A DNA stretch of 16,909 nt from Ruminobacter sp964520475 (GTDB lineage: Bacteria; Pseudomonadota; Gammaproteobacteria; Enterobacterales; Succinivibrionaceae), in assembly GCA_964520475.1 (NCBI GenBank), contig CAZFNS010000024.1, positions 1-16,909 of the forward strand. Direction: 5' to 3'. Below, in pieces: positions 6,242 to 13,355 of this stretch. Position numbers and translations under genes: made by a program. The notes below the pieces were generated by a model. It worked only from the letters and a program-made list of their open reading frames with translations. It made no database searches and was not told the DNA's origin. Numbering within the stretch: position 1 is the stretch's first letter; each line of letters opens with the position of its first letter.

Positions 6242-7999
6242 ATGTACAAGAAGTTTTTTGGTTTGAGCGAGGCGCCTTTCAGCATATCGCCTAATCCGAA
6301 ATTTTTCTATCTGAGCAGCCATCACCGGGAAGCTCTGTCCATGCTCCGCCACGGGGTGACGGAGAGCGGCGGGTTCGTGCTGTTCACCGGCGAGGTGGGC
6401 ACGGGCAAGACGGTCATCCTGCGCACCCTGGCGCGGGAGCTCCGCGGCGACTCGCGCGTCGACGCGGCGGTGATCTCCAATCCGGCGCTGTCCCTGATCG
6501 AGCTGCTCGAGACCGTCTGCCGCGAATTCGGGATCCCGTTCGCGGAGGGCTCCTCCAAAAGGGTCCTGCTCGAGAACATCAGCGGCTTCCTCACCGAGCG
6601 CGGCAAAAACGGGCGCCGGGCGCTGCTCATCATCGACGAGGCGCAGCACCTCGGGGACGACGCCGTCGAGCAGGTCAGGCTGCTCACCAACATCGAGACC
6701 GACGACGCCAAGCTGCTCCAGGTCATCCTGGCGGGCCAGCCCGAGCTGCAGGACAAGTTCAGGCAGATGCACATGCGCCAGATCGCCCAGCGCATCACCA
6801 CGCGCTTCCACCTCCTGCCGCTTTCGGCCGACGAGACCGACTCCTATATCCGTTTCCGCATGCAGGCCGCGGGCTGCGTGGACATCGTGTTCTCGCGCGG
6901 CGCGGTGCGGGAGCTCTACCGTTTCTCCCGCGGCATCCCCCGCATCATCAACGTGTGCTGCGACCGGGCGCTGCTCGCGGCGTACGCGGACGGCTCCCGG
7001 ACCGTGGAGAGAAAGCACATGCTGCGGGCCGTCCGGGAGATAACCGGCGAGAGGGGCCCGCTCGGATCCCTGGCGGAATACCTGAACTCGTCCGGCCCGG
7101 CGGGCGCCGCCGCGAAGATCGGCGCGGGTCTGGCTCTCGCGGGCCTCCTCGGGTGCGGCCTGTGGCTCGCGGCCTTCCGCCCGGACGGGGCGGAATTCGA
7201 CGCGGCGGTCGCCGCGCGCCTGCGGGCCGACCCGGAGATCGCGGCGCTCGAAAAGACGCTCGCGGATCTGCGCGCGCGCGAGGCCGGGTCCGCCGACGCC
7301 AGGCGGGAGCGGAGCAGGTACACCGCCGACGTGCTGAACAGCTCGTTCGAGGAGGACGCCTGGAAAAGCCTGGCGCGGGAATGGGGCTTCGCGGACGCGG
7401 ACGGCGATTTCGCGGCCGACTGCCGGCGCTTCGCGGCGCGCGGCTACCGGTGCTTCGCCGGCAGCGGGAGCCTCGCCGAAATCGAAAAGTACAACCTGCC
7501 CGCGGTGGTGTCGCTCCTCGACGGCCGGCTCAGGCCGTTCTACGCGGTGCTGCTCAGGCTCAACGACCGCTACGCGACGCTGCTTATAAACAACCGCGAG
7601 TGGACGGTGCGGCGCGAGTTCGTGGCGTCCGCGCTCGAGGGCGGGTACCGCCTCGTCTGGCCGCTGCCGGACGGGGAGGAGACCGTGACCGCCAGGAGCG
7701 GCTCCGACGCGCAGCTCCTGCTCTTCGAGATGCTGAACCGCTACGAGAACACCGACGCCTACGCGTTCGGCGGCTACGACAAAACGATGACCGCGCGGGT
7801 CCGGAAATTCCAGGAGAACGCGGGCCTCGCCGCCGACGGGGTGGCGGGCCTGGACACCCTGTGGGCGCTTCTGCCCTGGGCCGAGACGGAGCATCCGCTG
7901 TACGAGCGGTATATAGCCGCGGACGACTACGGCCCGGACGAGGCGGGGGAGGATCCCGGCGGGGACGCGGGAACTTCCGGCGGCGCGGACGGTTCTTAG
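6242..7999 (+). CDS. gspA: General secretion pathway ATPase GspA (ExeA-like)
   Basis: A 585-residue protein with the domain order of GspA/ExeA. The N-terminal AAA ATPase begins with MYKKFFGLSEAPFSISPNP, with Walker A GEVGTGKT (50-57), Walker B LLIIDE (128-133), a sensor region near NIETDDAKLLQVILAGQPEL, and RGIPRIINVCCDRAL (230-244). A membrane segment lies at about 292-312. The periplasmic part has a C39-like domain (about 370-475) that appears catalytically dead, since FYAVL stands where HYVVL is usual. A peptidoglycan-binding fold follows at about 495-545 (YDKTMTARVRKFQENAGLAADGVAGLDTLWALL). In Aeromonas, ExeA with ExeB helps the type II secretin pass and assemble in the wall. gspB follows 16 bases later. 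The Shine-Dalgarno sequence is weak. Confidence 0.9.
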   Translation: MYKKFFGLSEAPFSISPNPKFFYLSSHHREALSMLRHGVTESGGFVLFTGEVGTGKTVILRTLARELRGDSRVDAAVISNPALSLIELLETVCREFGIPFAEGSSKRVLLENISGFLTERGKNGRRALLIIDEAQHLGDDAVEQVRLLTNIETDDAKLLQVILAGQPELQDKFRQMHMRQIAQRITTRFHLLPLSADETDSYIRFRMQAAGCVDIVFSRGAVRELYRFSRGIPRIINVCCDRALLAAYADGSRTVERKHMLRAVREITGERGPLGSLAEYLNSSGPAGAAAKIGAGLALAGLLGCGLWLAAFRPDGAEFDAAVAARLRADPEIAALEKTLADLRAREAGSADARRERSRYTADVLNSSFEEDAWKSLAREWGFADADGDFAADCRRFAARGYRCFAGSGSLAEIEKYNLPAVVSLLDGRLRPFYAVLLRLNDRYATLLINNREWTVRREFVASALEGGYRLVWPLPDGEETVTARSGSDAQLLLFEMLNRYENTDAYAFGGYDKTMTARVRKFQENAGLAADGVAGLDTLWALLPWAETEHPLYERYIAADDYGPDEAGEDPGGDAGTSGGADGS

Positions 8000-8015
8000 G
8001 GAGCGGGGGTTTGAT

Positions 8016-8864
8016 ATGTCTTTATTTTCGGACGCGGATCGCATGGCGGAGCGGGGTTCTCCCGGACGGGACCCGGACGGGATCTCCCCCGGGGCGAAAA
8101 AGGGCCGGGCGCTGTTTTTTCTCATGACGGCGGCCGCGGCCGCGGCCGTTTTCGGGCTGTGCCTCCTTTACGGCCGGTGGGAGCGGGACGCCGCCTTCGC
8201 GGAGCGCCGGGCCGCGCTGCTCGAGGATTACGGCAAGCGGATCGCGGCCCTGCGCGGCGGTTCCGAAACCGGGGACGGCGCGGACTACCCCTTCGTGCAG
8301 CCCTCGTCGCCGCACGAATATACGGTGAAGCACCTGCCCGCCGCCGAGACCGGATACGTGTACGAGGGGAGCGCCGCGGCGCCGCGCGCCGGCGATCCGG
8401 ACGCGGACGCGGGGGATCCCGCCGCGGGGATCGCCGCGGCCGCCGCCGCGGGGATCGCGGCCGAAGCCCCCGCGCCGGCGCCGGAGCCGGACGACGGCAG
8501 GGTGACGGTGGTGAAGAAGGATCTCCGGGAGATTTTCAACGACGCCGTCAGTTCGACCAACACCGCGGATCTGAACTTCAGCATCCCCGACACCTCGGGG
8601 GCCCGCGGCCGGGATCTCAGGGACGCGGCGGACATCGACCTGCTCCCCGAGGACATAAAGCGCGACATCCCGCCTTTCGTCTACTCGTCCCACAATTACT
8701 CCACCGACCCGGCCAAACGCAGCGTCACGCTGAACGGCGCGGTGGTCAAAGAGGGCGGCCGCTACCAAAATCTCGAGGTGCTTAAAATCAACGAGAACCA
8801 CGTGATCATGCGCGTCGGCGGCCAGAGCTTCAGCGTTGGGGCCATGGAGGATTACCGCCCCTAG
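8016..8864 (+). CDS. gspB: General secretion pathway protein GspB (ExeB-like)
   Basis: A 282-residue inner-membrane protein with a short charged cytoplasmic N-terminus, one membrane segment at 31-52, and a long low-complexity periplasmic linker. The linker includes an Ala/Gly/Pro-rich run at about 136-158. The conserved C-terminal GspB domain at 207-280 reads IDLLPEDIKRDIPPFVYSSHNYS, followed by VTLNGAVVKEGG and a beta-rich end. GspB binds GspA and the complex helps assemble the type II secretin GspD. The start follows the gspA stop by 16 bases and uses a purine-rich GGGAGCGGGGG stretch. The order gspA-gspB is the one seen in Aeromonas and Vibrio. The other gsp genes are not in this window. 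The domain sequence is typical and the linker poorly conserved, as expected for the family. Confidence 0.88.
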   Translation: MSLFSDADRMAERGSPGRDPDGISPGAKKGRALFFLMTAAAAAAVFGLCLLYGRWERDAAFAERRAALLEDYGKRIAALRGGSETGDGADYPFVQPSSPHEYTVKHLPAAETGYVYEGSAAAPRAGDPDADAGDPAAGIAAAAAAGIAAEAPAPAPEPDDGRVTVVKKDLREIFNDAVSSTNTADLNFSIPDTSGARGRDLRDAADIDLLPEDIKRDIPPFVYSSHNYSTDPAKRSVTLNGAVVKEGGRYQNLEVLKINENHVIMRVGGQSFSVGAMEDYRP

Positions 8865-8880
8865 CCGTCCGCGCGGCGCG

Positions 8881-8918
8881 AAAAAAAGGCGGAACCCCGG
8901 CGCCGCCGGGATCCCGCC
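8881..8918 (-). terminator. Intrinsic terminator for ygiM
   Basis: Read leftward, a long GC stem (8888-8901 with 8905-8918, two internal mismatches, GGC loop) is followed by seven T residues (complement of A 8881-8887). It lies between the convergent gspB and ygiM stops and is oriented to end the ygiM message. Confidence 0.8.
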
Positions 8919-8932
8919 CGTAAGGTAAGGAA

Positions 8933-8950
8933 GCGGAGCCGCGGCTCCGC
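8933..8950. repeat. 18-base perfect palindrome after ygiM
   Basis: GCGGAGCCGCGGCTCCGC (8933-8950) is self-complementary and starts seven bases beyond the ygiM stop, read leftward. No T-run follows. It may act as an extra stabilising 3' hairpin or as part of the gspB termination region. Confidence 0.5.
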
Positions 8951-8957
8951 GTTTCCG

Positions 8958-9773
8958 TCAGTAGTAGTAGTCTCTTTCCTTGCGTCGCGGCCGCGGCAGG
9001 TAGACGAGGATGACGCCGGCGAGGGCGCCGATCAGGGCGATGATGGCGCCCTGTTTCCACCATCTCAGCTGCATGTCCTGCTCCCTGGTGTCGAACTTCC
9101 CTTCGAGCTCTTCCTTGAGGCGGGTCGTTTCCTCCAGTTTGGCCTGCGCGTCGGCGTAATTGCGCTGCAGCTCGGCGTTGGCCGTTTTCAGCTTCGCGAG
9201 TTCCGCGCTGGCCGCGCGGTAGGCCTTGGCCGTTTCGTTGTCGATGTTCTCCAGCTTGTATTTGAGATCGGCGTTTTCCTTTTCCAGCTTCTCGACCTTG
9301 TAGAGGTTGCTCTCCTCGCGCTGCGTCTCGCTCTTCGGGACCCAGACGACGGTGCCCTTGCCCGTCCTCACCTGGACGTAACCGTTCTTTTCGGACAGGA
9401 CGTCGACTTTTTCGCCGGTGCGGAGCTGTCCGGACAGCCGGTACTGCTTGCCCGGGCCCCGGGTGGCCCAGACTTTGGTTTTGTCGGAAATGTAGGCGAC
9501 GTAGGACGTTTCGCGGCGGGCGGGATCTTCCGGCTCCGCGGCGGCCGCGGCGGCCGGGGTTTCCGGAGCGGCCGGCGCGGCGGTTTCCGCGGCCGCGGGA
9601 GCCTGCTCTTTCTTTTGGGCCTGGGCGGGCGCGGGGGCGGGAGCCGGGGCGGGCTCCGCGACCGCGGCCGATTCGGTCCGGGAGGGGCTCACTTCGGTCA
9701 GATTGATGGCGGAGGCGTCGGCGGCGAGGCACAGGCACGCGACGGCGCCGGCCATGATGAGGTTGGAACGCAT
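8958..9773 (-). CDS. ygiM: YgiM-type SH3 domain envelope protein (TIGR04211 family)
   Basis: A 271-residue exported protein. A signal peptide (1-22, MRSNLIMAGAVACLCLAADASA) ends in an ASA cleavage site, followed by an Ala/Pro-rich linker (31-85, with a PAPAPAPA run). A bacterial SH3 domain spans about 91-150, with the VWATRGPGKQYRLSG and RTGEKVDVL segments. A long coiled coil (155-232) is followed by a C-terminal membrane segment (241-260), a basic RPRRK stop-transfer sequence and a YYY end. This is the architecture of the TIGR04211/YgiM family, whose exact role is unknown; the topology suggests an inner-membrane protein with periplasmic SH3 and coiled-coil parts. GAGGA (complement of 9780-9784) sits six bases before the ATG. 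In E. coli, ygiM adjoins cca; here gspAB has come between them. Confidence 0.9.
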   Translation of the reverse strand: MRSNLIMAGAVACLCLAADASAINLTEVSPSRTESAAVAEPAPAPAPAPAQAQKKEQAPAAAETAAPAAPETPAAAAAAEPEDPARRETSYVAYISDKTKVWATRGPGKQYRLSGQLRTGEKVDVLSEKNGYVQVRTGKGTVVWVPKSETQREESNLYKVEKLEKENADLKYKLENIDNETAKAYRAASAELAKLKTANAELQRNYADAQAKLEETTRLKEELEGKFDTREQDMQLRWWKQGAIIALIGALAGVILVYLPRPRRKERDYYY

Positions 9774-9906
9774 TTTGAATCCTCGGTTTACGTTTATGCT
9801 TATGTTTTTTTAAACCGCGCCCGCCCGGCGGGGACGGGCCCCGTCCGGCGGGTTCGGCGCCGGCCCGGGCGGAACGGCGCCGGAGGCCGGAGCGGCGATC
9901 GCGGAA

Positions 9907-9936
9907 ATAATATTTCAACGGATTTCGTTTCCGTAA
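9907..9936 (-). promoter_or_regulatory. Possible promoter for ygiM in the 293-base gap
   Basis: On the minus strand, TTACGG (complement of 9931-9936) and TATTAT (complement of 9907-9912) are 18 bases apart in an AT-rich patch (9905-9960). The leader would be about 125 bases and very GC-rich. A closer alternative is the AT-rich run near 9790-9815, which has no clear -35 box. Nothing else coding is seen in 9774-10066. Confidence 0.35.
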
Positions 9937-9991
9937 TTCTCACAAAAAACGTTTTGAATTGCAACCTTTTCCGCGAATTTTCGGACGGGCG

Positions 9992-10016
9992 GCCCGCGCC
10001 GGCAAGCGGCGCGGGC
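9992..10016 (-). terminator. Strong GC hairpin downstream of pit
   Basis: GCCCGCGCCG (9992-10001) pairs perfectly with CGGCGCGGGC (10007-10016) around a five-base loop, about 50 bases after the pit stop read leftward. There is no T-run, so it is either an atypical terminator or a 3'-end stabiliser. Confidence 0.4.
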
Positions 10017-10066
10017 GGGAGCGGAGGGGGAAGGAGGGGCCGGCGCCGCCGGGCGGGCCGGGATCC

Positions 10067-11338
10067 CTAGGCGGCCAGATAAAGCAGCGCCTTGAAAAGA
10101 TAGAAGAAAAGAACCGACAGCACGGCGCCGGCGGGCAGGGTGACCACCCAGGACACGATGATGTTGCGCATCACGTTGAGGTTTATCGCCGCGATGCCTC
10201 GGGCGAGTCCCACGCCCATGATGGAGCCCACCAGGGTCTGGGTCGTGGAAATGGGCAGACCGGTCCCCGAGGCCAGGACGACGGTGCTCGCGGTGGCGAG
10301 CTGCGCCGCGAAGCCGCGGCTCGGGGTCAGGGCGGTGATGGCCGAGCCCACGGTGTTCATGACCTTGTAGCCGAAGGTCGCGAGCCCCACGACCATGCCC
10401 ACGGCGCCGAGGGGCAGCACCCAGCCCGGCATGGCCGCGTCGGCGGAGACGTCCCCGCCGCTGGTCAGCACGGCGGCCACGGAGGCGAGCGGCCCGATGG
10501 CGTTGGCCACGTCGTTGGAGCCGTGCGCGAAAGCCATGGCGCAGGCGGTCATAAGCATCAGGATGGAGAAGACCTTCTCGACGTTGATATAGTGCTGCTT
10601 GAGCTCGAGGGTTTTGTCGAACTTTTTGAATTTGAGGATCAGCGCCGCGGCCGCGGCCCCGACTACGGCCGTGCAGATGCCGATGAACCAGCCCTCCTCG
10701 GGCGTGAGCTTAAGCCCGATGTGCTTGAGGCCGTTCTGGATGGTGACCACGCAGATCACGAGCACGGTTATGAACACGTAGTACGGAGCGATCCTTTTGG
10801 CGTGCTTGAGGGGATGGTACTGCCAGAAGATGAACCGCTGGATGTGGAAAAACAGCACGAAGGCGATGATGCCGGCTATCAGCGGGGTAATCACCCAGGA
10901 GCCGACGATGCCGGTGAACATGCCCCAGTTCACGGCGCCGAAGCCGGTGCTCACCACGGCGAACCCGACGATGGCCCCGATTATGGAATGGGTGGTCGAG
11001 ACCGGCCAGCTGAAGCTGGAGGCCAGGATCAGCCAGATGCCCGCCGCGAGCATGGAGCTGAGCATGCCGAGGACGAGATCGGCGCCGTCGATGCCGGCCG
11101 CGCTGTCGATGACCCGGTCCTTGATCGTGGACACCACCTCGCCGCCCGCGAAGTAGGCGCCGGCGAACTCGAAAACGATGGCGATGACGACGGCCTGCCG
11201 GACGGTCAGGGTCTTGGTGCCGACCGACGTGCCCATGGCGTTGGACACGTCGTTGGCCCCGATGCCCCAGGCCATCAGGAAGGCGACGGCGGCCCCGAAG
11301 GCGATGACGATATTGGCGTGAGCCAGTAAGTAGTCCAT
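10067..11338 (-). CDS. pit: PiT-family inorganic phosphate transporter
   Basis: A 423-residue polytopic inner-membrane protein of the PiT family, which carries inorganic phosphate or metal-phosphate with a cation gradient. The internal repeat typical of the family is clear: GANDVSNA (27-34) in the first half is mirrored by GSNDVANA (273-280) in the second. VSTTHSIIG (113-121) is mirrored by ISTTQTLVGSIMGVG near 365-380. About ten hydrophobic segments surround a charged central loop (about 168-185 and 235-252). AAGGA (complement of 11344-11348) precedes the start. The gene lies 19 bases after the DUF47 gene and is very probably in one operon with it, an arrangement common across bacteria. Whether it takes part in high- or low-affinity uptake cannot be read from the sequence. 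Confidence 0.95.
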   Translation of the reverse strand: MDYLLAHANIVIAFGAAVAFLMAWGIGANDVSNAMGTSVGTKTLTVRQAVVIAIVFEFAGAYFAGGEVVSTIKDRVIDSAAGIDGADLVLGMLSSMLAAGIWLILASSFSWPVSTTHSIIGAIVGFAVVSTGFGAVNWGMFTGIVGSWVITPLIAGIIAFVLFFHIQRFIFWQYHPLKHAKRIAPYYVFITVLVICVVTIQNGLKHIGLKLTPEEGWFIGICTAVVGAAAAALILKFKKFDKTLELKQHYINVEKVFSILMLMTACAMAFAHGSNDVANAIGPLASVAAVLTSGGDVSADAAMPGWVLPLGAVGMVVGLATFGYKVMNTVGSAITALTPSRGFAAQLATASTVVLASGTGLPISTTQTLVGSIMGVGLARGIAAINLNVMRNIIVSWVVTLPAGAVLSVLFFYLFKALLYLAA

Positions 11339-11357
11339 AAAATTCCTTGTCCCGTGA

Positions 11358-12035
11358 CTATGACCTGGTAATCATCAGCTCGAAACGAGAACCGACGCGG
11401 AGAGCCTGGTCGGAAAGGTCGCCGACCTTTTCCAGGATTTTATACAGGAACATGGCGTCTATCGGGTTGAGATCCTTTTCGCGCAGGAAGATCTGCTTTC
11501 TCAGGGAGATCTGCATGCGGTCGGTGTCGTCCTCGATCAGGTCGATTTCCTTCACCATGCCCTGGACCAGGTTGAGCTCTTTGCCCCGGAAGCCGCTTTC
11601 GAGCAGATCCTCCAGCTCCCCGATGACCCTTTTGGTGAGCTCCACGGATTCGATGCTGCGGTTCAGGTACTGGAAGAAGCCGTCCTTGAGGTCGGCGGGG
11701 AAGCACAGCTGCCTGCCGAGAATCAGGCCGGCGATGTCGCGGGCCGTGTTGGCAATCTTGTCTTCCTGGGTGACGAATTCGAGCAGGTACGACCTGTCGA
11801 CGGGCATGAAGAGCGAATTGGGGAGGTTCTTGCGGATGTCCCTCTTGATGGCGTCCGCCTCCCGTTCGAACTCGCAGATGGCCTGCTGCTCCTTCTGGGC
11901 GCTGTCCCAGTCGCCCGCGAACACGTGGTTGAAAAACGGGATGAGGCGGGAGGCCGACTCGTAAATGCTGCTGCTGTGATCGTAAAGGGGTTTGAGAGGG
12001 GATTTCGCGAAGAGGTTGAGGAAATTAACTTGCAT
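11358..12035 (-). CDS. DUF47 / TIGR00153 PhoU-like protein (Pit accessory protein)
   Basis: A 225-residue, almost wholly helical and acidic protein of the DUF47 (TIGR00153) family, distant relatives of the phosphate regulator PhoU. The pattern FAKSPLKPLYDHSSSIYESASRLIPFF near the start, EREADAIKRDIRKNLPNSLFMPVDRSYLLEFVTQEDKIANTARDIAG in the middle (about 53-100), and FLYKILEKVGDLSDQALRVGSRFELMI at the end match this family. It has no signal peptide or membrane segment. It is the first gene of the operon with pit and in other bacteria is thought to assist or regulate Pit. TCATCCT at 12042-12048 (AGGATGA on the coding strand) sets the start six bases later. Confidence 0.92.
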   Translation of the reverse strand: MQVNFLNLFAKSPLKPLYDHSSSIYESASRLIPFFNHVFAGDWDSAQKEQQAICEFEREADAIKRDIRKNLPNSLFMPVDRSYLLEFVTQEDKIANTARDIAGLILGRQLCFPADLKDGFFQYLNRSIESVELTKRVIGELEDLLESGFRGKELNLVQGMVKEIDLIEDDTDRMQISLRKQIFLREKDLNPIDAMFLYKILEKVGDLSDQALRVGSRFELMITRS

Positions 12036-12100
12036 GTCTGGTCATCCTGGCCGGTGAAAACCTGTCTGATATTTTATGTGAAAGGAGCCCGACATGCAAG
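12029..12100. repeat. 10-base inverted repeat bracketing the DUF47-pit promoter
   Basis: CTTGCATGTC (12029-12038) and its exact reverse complement GACATGCAAG (12091-12100) are 52 bases apart. The left copy covers the DUF47 start codon and the right copy covers the -35 box. They could be two operator half-sites for a looping or dimeric regulator, or they could be a coincidence. Confidence 0.45.
12071..12099 (-). promoter_or_regulatory. Sigma70-type promoter for the DUF47-pit operon
   Basis: On the minus strand, TTGCAT (complement of 12094-12099) and TAAAAT (complement of 12071-12076) are separated by 17 bases. The leader would be about 30 bases, ending with a good Shine-Dalgarno sequence. A clear Pho box is not seen, although CTGTC at 12062-12066 recalls half of one. 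Confidence 0.6.
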
Positions 12101-12187
12101 AAAGACCGCCGCGGCGGGGGCGGGGCGCGGGAACGCGCGCGGGGTGTAAAAACGGCGACGCCGGGCGCGCCGTCCCCGGGGCGTTTA

Positions 12188-12196
12188 TGGTAGACT
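12188..12196 (+). promoter_or_regulatory. Possible extended -10 promoter for the CYTH-glnE operon
   Basis: TGGTAGACT fits an extended -10 element (TGn followed by a -10 of TAGACT), about 50 bases before the CYTH start. No -35 box is visible. The rest of 12101-12248 is GC-rich and shows no other promoter. Confidence 0.3.
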
Positions 12197-12248
12197 TTCC
12201 GAGGGAGCGGCTCCGTCTTTTGACGCGCGGATAAGGAAGGAGAGGATT

Positions 12249-13355
12249 GTGGGCAGGGAGATAGAGATAAAATTCATGGCGCAGGCGGCCGGCGCCGTCC
12301 CCGGGGCGGATCCGGACTGGGATTACGGATTCGGGCTGCCGGACGGGGCGGCGTTCGCCGCGGCGCTCGGGGAGATCCTGGCCGGGCTGGGCGCGGAGTT
12401 CGCGGGTCCGGAACTCCTCGAGCTCGAAAATCATTACTACGACACCCCGGATCTCGAGCTGTGCCGGCGCGGCGTCGCCCTCCGGGTCCGCCGCTGCGGC
12501 GGGAAAGCCGAGGCCACCGTCAAGACCGGGCCCCTCGCCCGGGGCGGGCTGCACGTCCACCCCGAGTACAACGTCGCCCTGGACGCCGTGCCCGGGGTTC
12601 CGGATCTCGGGCTCTTCCCGGCGGAAATTTTCCGGGAGATCGACACGGCGGCGGCGCAAAGCCGCCTGGCCGAAAACATGTCCCAGCGCTGCACGCGCCG
12701 CGTCTGGACGGTCCGGACCGGGAAGGGCGCGGTCGAAATCAGCTTCGACCGCGTGCGCTACCTGACGGCGGACGGGGCCGGCGCCGAAAACTGCGAGCTC
12801 GAGCTGGAGCTCAAGGATGGCGGCCCCGGCGCGCTCGAGGATCTCGCCCTCAGGGTGGCCGCCGCCGTCCGGGCGCGCGGGGCCGCGGAGCTCCGTCCCG
12901 AAAGTCTCAGCAAGATGCACCGGGCGTCCGTTTACGCGGGGCTTTCCGCCCTCGCGCCGGCGACCCTCGCGGGCGAGGCCGCGGCGGCGGGTGTCGCCGC
13001 CGCCGGAAAAGCCCCGGCGGCGGTTCTGCTCCCCCTCGTCGCCGCCGTCGTGAGCAAAAACCTGAGCCTCCTCTACCTCGGCCGGAGCGGCCGGAGCCGC
13101 GCAGACGCCGAGGCGGCCCTCGCGGGGATCCGCGAGGCGCTCGCGCGCTTCGACGGCCTCGATCTCGCCGGGGCCCCGGGCTGCGCCGCCCTGCGGGAGG
13201 CGGGGCGCCGGGCCGCGGACGCGCGCGCTCTCCTCGATCCGGCGACCCCGTACGCCGCGAGGGCCGCGGAGCTCAACCGGCTGTTTAACGACGCGGAGGT
13301 GGTAAAACTCCTCCTTAAGGAGAATTTCAGGAAAATGAGGGAGGCGTCAGCGTGA
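12249..13355 (+). CDS. ygiF: CYTH domain protein, YgiF-type inorganic triphosphatase
   Basis: A 368-residue protein with an N-terminal CYTH domain (about 1-225). The signature EIEIK at 4-8 fits ExExK, the metal- and triphosphate-binding motif. YYDTPDLEL (63-71), the LRVRR strand (79-83), VKTG (91-94), ISFDRVRY (164-171) and the acidic strand CELELELKDGG (182-192) fit a complete tunnel fold. E. coli YgiF hydrolyses inorganic triphosphate. The C-terminal part (about 235-368) is alanine-rich and helical, corresponding to the CHAD region but shorter and with few recognisable basic or histidine residues; E. coli YgiF has 433 residues. The GTG start is chosen because AAGGAGAGG precedes it and the ExExK motif requires it. 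It overlaps glnE by four bases (GTGA), as expected from the E. coli ygiF-glnE order. Confidence 0.88.
   Translation: MGREIEIKFMAQAAGAVPGADPDWDYGFGLPDGAAFAAALGEILAGLGAEFAGPELLELENHYYDTPDLELCRRGVALRVRRCGGKAEATVKTGPLARGGLHVHPEYNVALDAVPGVPDLGLFPAEIFREIDTAAAQSRLAENMSQRCTRRVWTVRTGKGAVEISFDRVRYLTADGAGAENCELELELKDGGPGALEDLALRVAAAVRARGAAELRPESLSKMHRASVYAGLSALAPATLAGEAAAAGVAAAGKAPAAVLLPLVAAVVSKNLSLLYLGRSGRSRADAEAALAGIREALARFDGLDLAGAPGCAALREAGRRAADARALLDPATPYAARAAELNRLFNDAEVVKLLLKENFRKMREASA

Noticed and set aside
6197..8125. A 642-residue minus-strand frame opposite gspA
   Set aside because: It is composed of Arg/Gly/Val/Gln-rich low-complexity sequence; gspA on the other strand has intact Walker motifs and domains.
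8390..8475. Short repeats in the gspB linker as a possible tandem-repeat or phase-variation tract
   Set aside because: The repeats are imperfect Ala/Gly codon runs typical of a flexible periplasmic linker, with no long homopolymer or exact unit array.
9959..11329. A 456-residue forward frame opposite pit, rich in His, Gly, Asp and Glu
   Set aside because: It looks superficially like a metal-binding or repeat protein, but the pattern is the mirror of hydrophobic membrane codons in pit. It has no ribosome binding site or known fold.
12062..12080. A Pho box in the DUF47-pit promoter
   Set aside because: Only one CTGTC half-site fits; the second half expected 11 bases later is not present.
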